Positions 10,476 through 18,733 of a stretch of DNA of 64,000 nt are shown here, piece after piece. The DNA is from Tabrizicola_A aquatica (lineage in GTDB: Bacteria; Pseudomonadota; Alphaproteobacteria; Rhodobacterales; Rhodobacteraceae), in assembly GCA_965194375.1 (NCBI GenBank), contig CBDAEL010000007.1; one strand, given 5' to 3'. The notes under the pieces are model-generated. The model did not search any database and was not told where the DNA came from. It saw only the letters and a program-made list of their open reading frames with translations. Both the position numbers and the translations under genes were made by a program. Position 1 is the first letter of the stretch; the number at the start of each line of letters is the position of its first letter.

Positions 10476-10511
10476 GGACCGGATGCAGGTACATAACCCA
10501 ACAACCGGTCC
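10476..10511 (-). repeat. Inverted repeat between the M24-like gene and E1 alpha
   Basis: GGACCGG (10476-10482) and CCGGTCC (10505-10511) are exact inverted repeats separated by 22 bases, in the 68-base gap that is the widest inside the long operon. There is no T-run, so it is not a standard terminator. It could be an RNA processing or stabilising stem, or chance. Confidence 0.3.
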
Positions 10512-10520
10512 AGCAAGGTG

Positions 10521-11816
10521 TCAGTAGCGGTTGGCGATTGGAAGCTCTTCAGCCGGGAAAAGGCTGATCACAGTGCAGCCCTTGTCCGTAACGACAACTT
10601 CTTCTTCGATCCGAGCAGCGGAATAACCGTCGGTGGCAGGGCAATAGGTCTCAAGCGCGAAGACCATGCCCGTCTCAATCACCATCGGGTTTTCAAGGCT
10701 GACAGCGCGGCTGATGATCGGCCGCTCATGCAGCGCAAGTCCCAATCCGTGTCCAAACTGCAAGCCGAAGGCCGCAAGTTCGTTCGGAAACCCGAGGCTT
10801 TCGGCGGTCGGCCAGACTTGAGCAACCTTGTCAGTTGTGACACCCGGTTTGATGGTGGCGATGGCAGCATCCAGCCATTCGCGCGCCTTCACATAGGCGT
10901 CATTCTGCGACGGAGTCGCACGGCCGATATTGAAGGTGCGGTAATAGCAGGTGCGATAGCCCTGATAGCTTTGCAGGATGTCAAAGAACGCCTGGTCACC
11001 GGGCCGGAAAAGACGATCTGTGAAGTTGTGCGGGTGCGGGTTGCAGCGTTCGCCCGAGATGGCGTTGATCGCTTCAACGTCGTCAGAGCCCATGTCGTAG
11101 AGCATCTTGTTGGCCATCGCGACAATCTCGTTCTCGCGGACACCCGGTTTTAGCTCTTCCCAAATCATGTGGTAAACGCCATCGACCATGCTGGCGGCCT
11201 GGTTGAGCAAATGGATCTCATCGACGTTCTTGATCTCGCGCGCTGACAGCATGATCTGCTGACCGTCCACTACCTTGACCCCAGCTTCTTGCAGGGCGAA
11301 GAACATGGCTGTTTCAGCATAGTCCACGCCCACCGGCATGTCCGCAACCCCTGCCTTCTTCAAAAGACCGTAGATTTCTTCAGCATAGCGCTTCATCAGG
11401 CCGAAGGATGGCGGAATCGTTCCACGCATACCGACCACGCCAGCAAGCATCCGCTCAGGATCCAGCCAGTCGCAATACTGCCGATGGTGAACGGCGGCGG
11501 ACCCGAAATCCCAGACATACGGCTCTTCATCAGCGGCCAAAAGGGCAAAGCGGCACATCTTGTCTCGCTCCCATTCCCCGATCTTGGTGCCGGAGATGTA
11601 GCGGATATTGTTGACGTCAAAAGTCAAAAGAGCGCCGCAGCCCGACTTCTTAAGCGCATCTTTGGCGCGGCTCAGTCGGTATCGACGCAGTCGATCGTGG
11701 TCCACTCGCTTTTCAAAGTCGACCGCCATATGCCCCATTGCGGGCAGGCGCTTGTCCCACCGCCAGTTGGGGTCCATGTCACCGGGCTGCAAGATACGGG
11801 GTTTAAGTGCGTTCAT
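10521..11816 (-). CDS. M24-family (pita-bread fold) protein with an incomplete metal site
   Basis: 431 residues from the ATG at 11816; AAAGGA sits about eight bases upstream of it and directly abuts the earlier ATG at 11825, so the later start is preferred. The N-terminal creatinase-type domain (40-190) is followed by the M24 fold, the group that includes aminopeptidase P, creatinase, ectoine hydrolase and the DMSP lyase DddP. Of the five usual metal ligands I see Asp279 (AFFDIL), His356 (FGHGLG), Glu389 (ALETY) and Glu405 (ARIEEEV). The second Asp, normally about eleven residues after the first, is replaced by Cys290 in GYRTCYYRTF. A non-peptidase amide or C-N hydrolase role is therefore as likely as peptidase. 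It follows the alpha/beta hydrolase gene by 13 bases. Confidence 0.75.
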   Translation of the reverse strand: MNALKPRILQPGDMDPNWRWDKRLPAMGHMAVDFEKRVDHDRLRRYRLSRAKDALKKSGCGALLTFDVNNIRYISGTKIGEWERDKMCRFALLAADEEPYVWDFGSAAVHHRQYCDWLDPERMLAGVVGMRGTIPPSFGLMKRYAEEIYGLLKKAGVADMPVGVDYAETAMFFALQEAGVKVVDGQQIMLSAREIKNVDEIHLLNQAASMVDGVYHMIWEELKPGVRENEIVAMANKMLYDMGSDDVEAINAISGERCNPHPHNFTDRLFRPGDQAFFDILQSYQGYRTCYYRTFNIGRATPSQNDAYVKAREWLDAAIATIKPGVTTDKVAQVWPTAESLGFPNELAAFGLQFGHGLGLALHERPIISRAVSLENPMVIETGMVFALETYCPATDGYSAARIEEEVVVTDKGCTVISLFPAEELPIANRY

Positions 11817-11829
11817 GAGATGCATCCTT

Positions 11830-12918
11830 TCATGTCACGGCGCGCAATTCGCGTGCCATCCAGTCGCCCGTCTGCGAGCGGTATTTGTACGGTCGGTTGT
11901 TGGCGACATGCGCCCCATCCTCGACCATTGTCAGGGTCACGGGTCCCGAGACCGCACGCGCCAATCTTTCAGCATGATCAGGCGGCACCACTCGGTCAAG
12001 TCGCCCACCCACGATGTGTATGGGGCAGGTGACGCGATGGGCGACTTCGCCAAGATCCATACGCGCAGCTACAGCCAACGCCTCCTCTTCGGTCTGGCTA
12101 AAGCTGCGCGCAACAAAGACCTCACGTGTCAGTTCGGGGGCACGACCAAAGGTTTCAACAAAGTTGAAAGGACCTGTCAGCGCCACGACCGCCTTGACGC
12201 GCGGTTCGAAGGCCGCAGCCCGCGGGGCATAGTAACCACCGAGGCTCACACCCCAGAGCCCAACCCTCTTTGAATCCAGATCATCTCGCCCTTCAATCCA
12301 ATCGATTACAGCAGCGACTGGGCGTTCGTATTCGGGGCAGATAGGCAAATCATACTCAGCCTCACCCTGCCCAGGCCCATCAAAGGCGAGTGTGGCAAGC
12401 CCACGGGCAAGAAAAACTGCCTCGTTCGAGTGCATTTCCTCTTTGGCGGAATCAAGCCCCATGACCATGACCACCACTGCCGGGCGCGCTACGCCAACCG
12501 GCTTTCGCAGGTTGCCCCATAGGATTTGCCCGTCATAGGGAATGGCGACCCGTTCGCCTTGCGGAACTAGATGAGGCAGAGAGAGCGTCCGGCAAGACAC
12601 TGCCTTTTCATGGGCGATCCGCATCTGGTCACGATCTTTGACGAACAAAAACTTTGCAAAATGGTAGCAAGCGGCGGCAGTTGTCAGATGTTCGCCAGCA
12701 GTCAGCGTCCTGCCTTCGTCCAGCGCATTCCGGCCAAGGCCCTCGTGCAAGCCGCCGCGTTCCACCCACGCGCTACACCAGTCGTTCCAGGACGTGATCG
12801 TTCCCGTCACATCTTGAAAATCCGCCAACGGGACGCCGTTGGTCACCATACGATGTGACCAATGCGCAGAAGCCTGTTCGATTCTGCTGTCGCGGGCACT
12901 GGAATTCGGGGCGCTCAT
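11830..12918 (-). CDS. Alpha/beta hydrolase resembling 2,6-dihydroxypseudooxynicotine hydrolase
   Basis: 362 residues from the ATG at 12918 (AAGGA site; the frame extending to 13023 is unsupported). A helical N-terminal cap (about 1-120) precedes the alpha/beta hydrolase domain, the layout and size of the C-C hydrolase of the nicotine pathway and of FrsA-like proteins. The nucleophile is the Ser of GVSLGGY, the acid the Asp of GGRLDRVVP, and the base the His of EDGAHVANN. MVMGLDSAKEE and FDGPGQGEAEYD surround the oxyanion region as in that family. Members cut carbon-carbon bonds next to a ketone on an aromatic or heterocyclic ring, but ester or amide hydrolysis also occurs. Its co-operonic molybdenum hydroxylase makes a ring substrate plausible. 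Confidence 0.75.
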   Translation of the reverse strand: MSAPNSSARDSRIEQASAHWSHRMVTNGVPLADFQDVTGTITSWNDWCSAWVERGGLHEGLGRNALDEGRTLTAGEHLTTAAACYHFAKFLFVKDRDQMRIAHEKAVSCRTLSLPHLVPQGERVAIPYDGQILWGNLRKPVGVARPAVVVMVMGLDSAKEEMHSNEAVFLARGLATLAFDGPGQGEAEYDLPICPEYERPVAAVIDWIEGRDDLDSKRVGLWGVSLGGYYAPRAAAFEPRVKAVVALTGPFNFVETFGRAPELTREVFVARSFSQTEEEALAVAARMDLGEVAHRVTCPIHIVGGRLDRVVPPDHAERLARAVSGPVTLTMVEDGAHVANNRPYKYRSQTGDWMARELRAVT

Positions 12919-12934
12919 GTTCGATCCTTTTTGG

Positions 12935-13411
12935 CTATCCACGCAAAACCATTGCGGCACCGACAAGCACCAAGAGAAATCCGCAGACGCGGAGAAATGA
13001 CACTTCACGAACGGCAAGGCCAAAGGCGCCCAGATGGTCCATCAACATCGCCCCGAGCAACTGACCCGCGACGATCAAGATGAAAAACAGAAGCGCCCCC
13101 GTCACGGGCGCAATTATGACGCCCGAAGCAACTAACACCGCTCCAACGACACCGCCAAGATAGACCCACCAAGGCAAGCTGGCCAAAACACTGGGCGTGA
13201 TCTGGCCACGTCCAGTGACTTGGCTGATCAACAAGATCGTACAAAATGCGACGAAAACTGACACGACTGTCGCGCCGTATGGGTTGCCGATCGCCCGGGC
13301 AAGGATTGCATTCACGGCTGGCTGAATCGAAGAGGCTGCACCGATCAATAGGGCCGCCAACATATAGAGTGCCGCACCCATCGTGCCTATTCCTTGCCGA
13401 GCACCGGTCAT
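12935..13411 (-). CDS. Small DMT-superfamily transporter (DUF606/YdcZ type)
   Basis: Up to 158 residues with four to five hydrophobic helices, the length of single-domain DUF606 proteins, which probably work as dimers. Typical segments are SSIQPAVNAILARAIGNPY in the first loop and GQLLGAMLMDHLGAFG. Two starts compete: an ATG at 13411 whose ATGA overlaps the stop of the dehydrogenase gene, and an ATG at 13381 preceded by AAGGAATAGG, which gives a 148-residue protein closer to the family norm. The transported compound is unknown; its place in the operon suggests uptake or release of the pathway substrate or an intermediate. Confidence 0.75.
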   Translation of the reverse strand: MTGARQGIGTMGAALYMLAALLIGAASSIQPAVNAILARAIGNPYGATVVSVFVAFCTILLISQVTGRGQITPSVLASLPWWVYLGGVVGAVLVASGVIIAPVTGALLFFILIVAGQLLGAMLMDHLGAFGLAVREVSFLRVCGFLLVLVGAAMVLRG

Positions 13412-14376
13412 TCCGCCGCCTGTGCCGGGACCTCGAGACCTGTTGGGTAGTATTGGTTCTCGCTCTTCAGCGTGAGGCCTGCATGGGTTGCAACGGTTTC
13501 CATGATCGCAGCAAAGTCTTGCTGCAAATAGGCTTCAGGATCCGCCGTGAGCGTCGCCATCCCAAAATGCGCTTGAAGCGCTTCACGCGTGGCAGCGGTC
13601 ACAGGAACCGGTACACCAAGGTTACGTGCTGCGGAGAGACCAAGATCAAGGTCTTTGCGCAGCAGTTCCGCTGTAAAGGTGGTCGTCCAGTCAAGATTGA
13701 CGATGGCGTTGGTCTTGTAACGCGTGAAAACCGACCCCATGACGGAATTGTTCATGAAGTCCAAGAAATCGAGTCTCGGCACGCCGGCCTTCTCCGCCAG
13801 AACTGTGATCTCCGCCAAGTTCTGCATAACGACACCCAAGAAGACGTTATGTGCGATCTTGCAAAAGCGCGACAATTCCCCTTCGCCCACATAAGATACG
13901 CCAGCCGGTGCAATTGCTTCGATCAGGGGCTCCACCCGCTCAAACGCCTCGCGCGGCCCAGACGTCACAGAGCTCAGCTTGCCAGCTTTCACACATTTCC
14001 CGTTGCCGCTTACCGGGGCAGCCACGAACTGCGCCCCCCGTGCTGCGATACGCTTGCGGAAGTCTGCAGATTGCTCGACAGAAATAGAAGAGCAGTCCAC
14101 GAAGATTGACGGCACACGGTCCCCGGTCAGGACACCATCCTGCCCGAACAGCACCTGCTCGAGGTCTTTCCCAGTCGATACCATCGTGAAAACAATATCT
14201 ACGTTCGAAAGATCTCGCGGGCTTTGGACGATTGTGGCCCCTTTGGCGACCAACGGCTCTGCCTTCGCAACAGTGCGGTTCCAGACCCGCACTTCGTGTC
14301 CGGCCTTACAAAGGCGTTCAGCCATAGGGAAACCCATTCTTCCCATACCAATCCAGCCAATCGTCATTTTCGCCAT
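13408..14376 (-). CDS. Beta-hydroxyacid dehydrogenase family oxidoreductase (3-hydroxyisobutyrate dehydrogenase-like)
   Basis: 322 residues from the ATG at 14376, with GGAG eight bases before it. The Rossmann motif IGWIGMGRMGFPMAERL and the NADP-favouring VWNRT lie at the N-terminus, followed by the substrate motif VDCSSIS, the APVSGN loop and the catalytic lysine in FCKIAHNVF. This is the family of 3-hydroxyisobutyrate dehydrogenase, tartronate semialdehyde reductase and related enzymes, which interconvert a 3-hydroxyacid and its semialdehyde. It is the first gene of the long operon, 48 bases downstream of a perfect copy of the LacI palindrome. The exact substrate is not readable. Confidence 0.85.
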   Translation of the reverse strand: MAKMTIGWIGMGRMGFPMAERLCKAGHEVRVWNRTVAKAEPLVAKGATIVQSPRDLSNVDIVFTMVSTGKDLEQVLFGQDGVLTGDRVPSIFVDCSSISVEQSADFRKRIAARGAQFVAAPVSGNGKCVKAGKLSSVTSGPREAFERVEPLIEAIAPAGVSYVGEGELSRFCKIAHNVFLGVVMQNLAEITVLAEKAGVPRLDFLDFMNNSVMGSVFTRYKTNAIVNLDWTTTFTAELLRKDLDLGLSAARNLGVPVPVTAATREALQAHFGMATLTADPEAYLQQDFAAIMETVATHAGLTLKSENQYYPTGLEVPAQAAE

Positions 14377-14394
14377 TTCATTCTTCTCCCCTAA

Positions 14395-14435
14395 GAGCAT
14401 TTTGCACAGATGCTTTGAATTGTGCAATCGATTGC
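14395..14435 (-). promoter_or_regulatory. Promoter and LacI-type operator of the long catabolic operon
   Basis: The perfect palindrome GCAATCGATTGC lies at 14424-14435. On the minus strand a -35-like TTGCAC begins inside its right half and is followed, after exactly 17 bases, by CAAAAT as a -10-like box. A repressor on the palindrome would cover the -35 box. The first start codon is at 14376. The operator is seen directly; the promoter boxes are an inference from spacing. Confidence 0.65.
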
Positions 14436-14548
14436 TTGATCCTTAGCAGAACAATTTGGAGCCCGTCAACGCCCAAGGAAGATGTTCGTGAGAACGGCCG
14501 TTTCGCGGCGCCAAAGATGCAAAACTGCGGTTGCAGCTTTTTGCGGCC

Positions 14549-15532
14549 CTAAAGCCGCAATAGCTTGGTTGCGTTACCGCCCAGTATGCGAGCTTTGTCT
14601 TCTACCGGCAGGTCAAAACCCTGCATCCATGCCGTCCCATCGGTGTTGCGCACATAGGGCCAGTCCACGGCGAAAAGCAGACGGCTCACGCCCAACTCCT
14701 CAAGGCAACAGCGCAGTGCTGAATCGGAGAACGCCCCACTCGTGGTGACGTGGAAGTTTGATCGAAACACCTTCGCAAAATTGACCGGGGCATTGCCTGG
14801 CCGAGACAGAGCTTCATCGATTCGCGACAAAAAGAACGGGATACCTTCGCCCAAATGGCCAAGAATCACCTGAAGATCTGGATGCTTGTCAAACAAACCA
14901 CTCAGAACCAGCCGGATCGCGTGTGTTCCCGTTTCGACACCAAAGCCCCAAGCAGCACGGACAAATGCAGGGTGGCTTTCCGCATAGGGCCCGTAATAGG
15001 CGGATGTAACGCCTTTGTCTGGCATCGCCGGATGGAGGTATATCGGTACGCCCAATCGTTCAGCACGCGCAAAGATCGGCCAAAAGCTTGGCGCGTCCAA
15101 GAATTGTCCGGCACTTTGCCCATGGATCATTCCGCCGACGAGGCCAAGTTCCTCGACGGCGCGTTGCAATTCGTCTGCGGCCACCTCGGCCGAGGCCGTC
15201 GTCGGGATCATGGCAAAACCTGAAAAGCGGTTGGGTGCTTGGCTGATCATTTGGGCGAGCGCATTGTTTGCGGCTTCGCACACGGAAACTGCGATATCCG
15301 AGGGCAAGCGCTGGCTTCCCGGTGATTGGTGAGAAAGGACTTGCCGGTCAATTCCAGCTTCGTCCATTTCCCGGATGCGAATGCCGAGAAAGTCGAACAG
15401 CCTGTCACTTATCGAAGCTGGCTGCGCCAGTGCCGCCGCCGGAAAATGGTCGGACAGGCTGCTGTGCATAAAGTGTTCTTCGAGAGCGATGACCGGAGCA
15501 CTTGGGGAATGTGGCGTCGAAGCTGTCGTCAT
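14549..15532 (-). CDS. Amidohydrolase-fold protein, probable decarboxylase (ACMSD/gamma-resorcylate decarboxylase group)
   Basis: 327 residues from the ATG at 15532 (AAGGA site; the frame up to 15658 is unsupported). The N-terminus has the ALEEHF motif (residues 16-21), the hallmark of the Amidohydro_2 decarboxylases such as gamma-resorcylate, 5-carboxyvanillate and 2,3-dihydroxybenzoate decarboxylases. Further metal or active-site residues are His167 (YLHP), His226 (GHLGEG) and Asp290 (FAVDWPY). Members remove CO2 from hydroxylated aromatic acids; some are lactone hydrolases. It is transcribed away from the second M24-like gene, with a LacI-type site between them. With a ring hydroxylase in the same regulon, a hydroxylated ring acid is a sensible but unproven substrate. 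Confidence 0.78.
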   Translation of the reverse strand: MTTASTPHSPSAPVIALEEHFMHSSLSDHFPAAALAQPASISDRLFDFLGIRIREMDEAGIDRQVLSHQSPGSQRLPSDIAVSVCEAANNALAQMISQAPNRFSGFAMIPTTASAEVAADELQRAVEELGLVGGMIHGQSAGQFLDAPSFWPIFARAERLGVPIYLHPAMPDKGVTSAYYGPYAESHPAFVRAAWGFGVETGTHAIRLVLSGLFDKHPDLQVILGHLGEGIPFFLSRIDEALSRPGNAPVNFAKVFRSNFHVTTSGAFSDSALRCCLEELGVSRLLFAVDWPYVRNTDGTAWMQGFDLPVEDKARILGGNATKLLRL

Positions 15533-15632
15533 GGTCGATTTCCTTGGGGCATGTGGGCGGATCAATGTGGGAGCCAACGAGGCTGACCCAATCTGAAGAC
15601 CTGGGCAGCTGAAAGATTGAGATAGCGAACTG

Positions 15633-15654
15633 TTGACACTATGCGAACGATTGC
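15633..15654. promoter_or_regulatory. LacI-type operator between the amidohydrolase and second M24-like genes
   Basis: GCGAACGATTGC at 15643-15654 matches ten of twelve positions of the perfect palindrome found at 14424 and 18673. A consensus TTGACA hexamer (15633-15638) lies immediately before it on the plus strand, so a bound repressor would sit between the -35 and -10 regions of the promoter for the gene at 15726. It probably serves both divergent genes. Confidence 0.55.
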
Positions 15655-15725
15655 ACAACAGTATAGTAAAGGTAAAGCGCTGCTTATCGCGGTCAGTGTG
15701 GGCCTTTCAACAGGAGGAAGCTTGC

Positions 15726-17009
15726 ATGGCATATACTTCGCCCCATTGGGAACAAATCCAAAGCAATTTGGACAAGAACAAAGTGTTCAACACCATGCGG
15801 GACACGCCCTATTTCCGAGATGCCGTCTATCCGCAGTTCTCGCGTGCCGAGTATGAACGCCGGTTTGCCGCGCTGCGCGCCAAGATGCAGGAACTAAATC
15901 TAGATGTGGTGATCTGCCCAGGCGGGCCCAGCCACTGGAGTTTTGGTGGTGGCATGCTTTGGCTGTCCGGGCATTGGGAATGGCATGCCCTTGCAGCCTA
16001 TGTCGTTTTTCCCAAAGAAGGAGAGCCGACACTGGTCTATGGCATGGGAGGTACGCACATCGAAGCCGTTCGCCGCTTAACATCGGTCGCTTTGACCGAT
16101 GTCAGGTCCAGCAGAAACGGCCACTATGGCGAAGTCATGGCCGAGCGGATTGTCGAACTTGGTTTTCAACGTGGCCGAATCGGATTCATGGAAATTGACG
16201 CCCGGCACGGGGACTATTTGCCAGTGAACCAGTACGAAGCCATGAAACAGGCACTGCCCGAGGCCGAATTCGTGTTCACGCAAAAGATGATGCACGAACT
16301 ACTTTCGGTTCACAGCGCCGAAGAACTTGATTGTGTGCGCGAAGCGGGGCGCCTTTGCACCAACGCAATGCAGGCGATTGCAGACCGTGCCCGCCCTGGC
16401 GTGACCGAGGTGGAACTCCGCGCCGCGGCGGGGGCCGCGATTCTTGAAGGCGGTGGCGACATCGACTTTATCATCATTGGATCGACACCTATGGCAGACC
16501 CGGCTCTGGTCTTTGGCAACCCGCGACCGTCGTGGCGCAAGTTGTCGGAAGGTGACATGATCCTTATGGAGCTCGCCGCTGGGTATCGGGGATACTCTGC
16601 TCAGATTGGCCAGCCGATCTGTCTGGGCACCCCTCCAGATGACATTCGCAAATTCTGGGATGAGATTGCGAAGCCGGGCTATGAACGTGTCGTCGAGGCC
16701 ATCAAACCGGGGCGGCCGGTTGAAGATATGCGTAAGGCTGGCTCATTTTTCAGGCAGATGGGCGTACAGTCACGTCCAATCTTGGTGCATGGCATCGATT
16801 TTGTGTCTGACGGTCCGCACGTCTATGTCGAACGAACCGACGTTCATCACTATGAAGAAATCCTGAAGCCGGGAATGGTTCTGATGCCTGAACCCAACCC
16901 CATCGCGGCAGACGGCCGCATGGGTATGTTTGTCGGCCACACCGTCATCGTCACAGAGAACGGCCACGAATGCGTTGACCAATGGCCACTCGAATTGACC
17001 GTCGTCTAA
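15726..17009 (+). CDS. M24-family protein with most metal ligands lost
   Basis: 427 residues; the ATG at 15726 has a strong AGGAGG site and earlier in-frame codons do not. A creatinase-like N-terminal domain (about 40-190) precedes the M24 fold. Where the metal-binding Asp pair should be, the sequence has Glu282 (LMELAAGY) and Gln293 (YSAQIGQ). The histidine (LVHGID, His355) and one glutamate (MPEPNP, Glu389) remain, but the last glutamate position reads GMFVGHTV. It is therefore unlikely to bind two metals. Creatinase is a precedent for a metal-free C-N hydrolase in this fold. The gene is divergent from the amidohydrolase gene and under the shared operator. It shares the fold but not close sequence with the protein at 10521-11816. 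Confidence 0.75.
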   Translation: MAYTSPHWEQIQSNLDKNKVFNTMRDTPYFRDAVYPQFSRAEYERRFAALRAKMQELNLDVVICPGGPSHWSFGGGMLWLSGHWEWHALAAYVVFPKEGEPTLVYGMGGTHIEAVRRLTSVALTDVRSSRNGHYGEVMAERIVELGFQRGRIGFMEIDARHGDYLPVNQYEAMKQALPEAEFVFTQKMMHELLSVHSAEELDCVREAGRLCTNAMQAIADRARPGVTEVELRAAAGAAILEGGGDIDFIIIGSTPMADPALVFGNPRPSWRKLSEGDMILMELAAGYRGYSAQIGQPICLGTPPDDIRKFWDEIAKPGYERVVEAIKPGRPVEDMRKAGSFFRQMGVQSRPILVHGIDFVSDGPHVYVERTDVHHYEEILKPGMVLMPEPNPIAADGRMGMFVGHTVIVTENGHECVDQWPLELTVV

Positions 17010-17433
17010 GAAACAACGCATGAACCTGCGTAAGGATGCATTACCCACTCTTGCTGGGGGGAATGCAGGCGGAATTTTGGATTTTAACTCGATCGTGGTG
17101 GCTGGCGGACAGTGAAGCCATTCTACGTTTCAATCCTAAAAACGCCGAAATCTCGGAGTGCCAGACGCATTTTGACCAATGCCGCGCTACGACCCAGCTG
17201 ATTTGTCGGCCATCGGGGCGCGCCGACCACCACGCTGTCATCGAACCTGCGGACGTCATCCGCGCGACCATATGCCAAAAGCATCCCATGCCGCATTAGG
17301 TCGAAGCCTGCGAAACGGGAACTTCAGGACACGTGACTGCTGCCGACTGAAGAACTGGTGAGGTTCAGAACCCGCGACCAAAGGTTCGAATCAACCATGA
17401 ACGTCATTTGGCAGACTTGATTGTCTCCAAACC
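17010..17433. other. 424-base gap without a recognisable gene
   Basis: The stretch separates the convergent M24-like and hydrolase genes. Frames exist on both strands (for example 17041-17289 on the minus strand) but have no ribosome site and no recognisable motif. No clear hairpin terminator was found. It may hold a decayed gene. Confidence 0.4.
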
Positions 17434-18594
17434 TTAGTCAGGGCCTCGCCGTGTAGGTCCGCCCAGCTTGTCAGCTAGCCATGCGAAGGACGCAGGCGCC
17501 CATTCGCGGGAATGTTCAAAGGCGCAATGTCCGGCATCGGGATATACGCGCACTTCCTTACCGGCCACGGGTCCTCCTTCCAACATGAAGTAGATGTTGC
17601 CGATCGGTGCGAGATGGTCTCGCTTGCCGTTGATCATCAGGACCGGCATCGTGATCCGATCGATCAGGCCGAGCTCTGAAAGGGCCCAGCGTTTAAAGAT
17701 ACGGTTCTCATGTTCTTCGGACCAGACCGGAAAAGACGGTGGCCCCCCTGGCTGTCCAAAGTTATGGACCGCCCGGCGACTGCGGGCCTCGACATAGGTC
17801 GACATTTCGGCAGGTGTCATGCGGTAGCCGAAGGGATGTCCGGCAACCGCGACCACAGCCTGAACCTTGTCGGGCGCTGTGCCCGCAAGCTGCATGACGG
17901 AGTACCCACCTCTGCTAAGCCCGAATGCGCCGATTCTCTCTGGGTCGACCTCAGGGCGTGCGGCAAGCGCGTCAAGAGCCGCGACCCAAGCACGAACCGA
18001 TTCGGGTTCCCAAGGAAATGGGTTCTCACCCGTGCCCGGTGCGTCCATCACAAGTGACGCCAGTCCATTTGCCAGAGCCATCTCTGCCGCCCAGCCACGA
18101 TCCTCCTTAAACACGTCAGACCCACACATGATGAGCACGGCAGGGACCGGGCGATCGGACTTAGGCGCCCGAAAATGAGTTCGGATCGTTTGCTCCTCAA
18201 GCTTTAGATCCAGCACCTCAAGCGGAGGATCGAGATGCTCGCAAGCCTTGCGGTAAGCGCGCGCGCAATCTGCGCTAACGTCGGCTTTGGCAGGGGTAAT
18301 TTCCCCAGGAAATCGCGCGATTGCGAAGTAGGTCTTTGCAAGCAAGTAAGCCTTGCGTGCCGCGATAAGGTCACCCGCGGCAACCAGCCTATCACCCTCG
18401 GCCTCGTGGCGCTGGCCCGCGGCACGCCATGGCGGGATCCACAGATCCTCTGTCGTGCCGGTAAGATTCCCGACGATCTCTTTCAGTTCACCGAGGTCGG
18501 ATATCATCGAAAGCCAACGGCGGTAGAACCCGCCTTTCACGACGGCAAACGGGTTCTCATCGGGCACAAAGTCCAAAAGATCGGGTTCAGACAT
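17434..18594 (-). CDS. Second FrsA/DHPON-hydrolase-like alpha/beta hydrolase
   Basis: 386 residues from the ATG at 18594 (AAGGA about nine bases upstream). It has the same layout as the hydrolase at 11830-12918: a helical cap of about 160 residues, then an alpha/beta hydrolase domain. The triad is the Ser of GLSRGGY, the Asp of NGKRDHLAP and the His of DAGHCAFEH; MDAPGTGENPF marks the strand before the nucleophile. It is transcribed divergently from the ABC transporter, with a perfect copy of the LacI palindrome in the shared region. The reaction may be C-C, ester or amide hydrolysis; having two members in one regulon suggests two successive or alternative cleavages. Confidence 0.75.
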   Translation of the reverse strand: MSEPDLLDFVPDENPFAVVKGGFYRRWLSMISDLGELKEIVGNLTGTTEDLWIPPWRAAGQRHEAEGDRLVAAGDLIAARKAYLLAKTYFAIARFPGEITPAKADVSADCARAYRKACEHLDPPLEVLDLKLEEQTIRTHFRAPKSDRPVPAVLIMCGSDVFKEDRGWAAEMALANGLASLVMDAPGTGENPFPWEPESVRAWVAALDALAARPEVDPERIGAFGLSRGGYSVMQLAGTAPDKVQAVVAVAGHPFGYRMTPAEMSTYVEARSRRAVHNFGQPGGPPSFPVWSEEHENRIFKRWALSELGLIDRITMPVLMINGKRDHLAPIGNIYFMLEGGPVAGKEVRVYPDAGHCAFEHSREWAPASFAWLADKLGGPTRRGPD

Positions 18595-18672
18595 TCTTTG
18601 GTCCTTTTTTAAGGTCGAGCGGCTGCGGTGCATCTTCTCGTAGACAACGCCATTTTGGCTGTGTAGCGTGTG

Positions 18673-18684
18673 AGCAATCGATTG
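18673..18684. promoter_or_regulatory. Perfect LacI-type operator between hydrolase and ABC importer genes
   Basis: GCAATCGATTGC, identical to the copy at 14424-14435, lies in the 139-base divergent region, 49 bases before the importer start and 78 bases before the hydrolase start. It probably controls both directions. I could not place convincing -35/-10 pairs. Confidence 0.65.
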
Positions 18685-18733
18685 CATAAATGGAAGAGGC
18701 CGTAAAGGTCACGCAACATAGGGAGGAGATCTA

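Noticed and set aside
10521..11816. Naming the M24-like protein DddP (DMSP lyase)
   Set aside because: The fold and size fit, but the metal-site pattern differs from DddP and the neighbours point to a different pathway.
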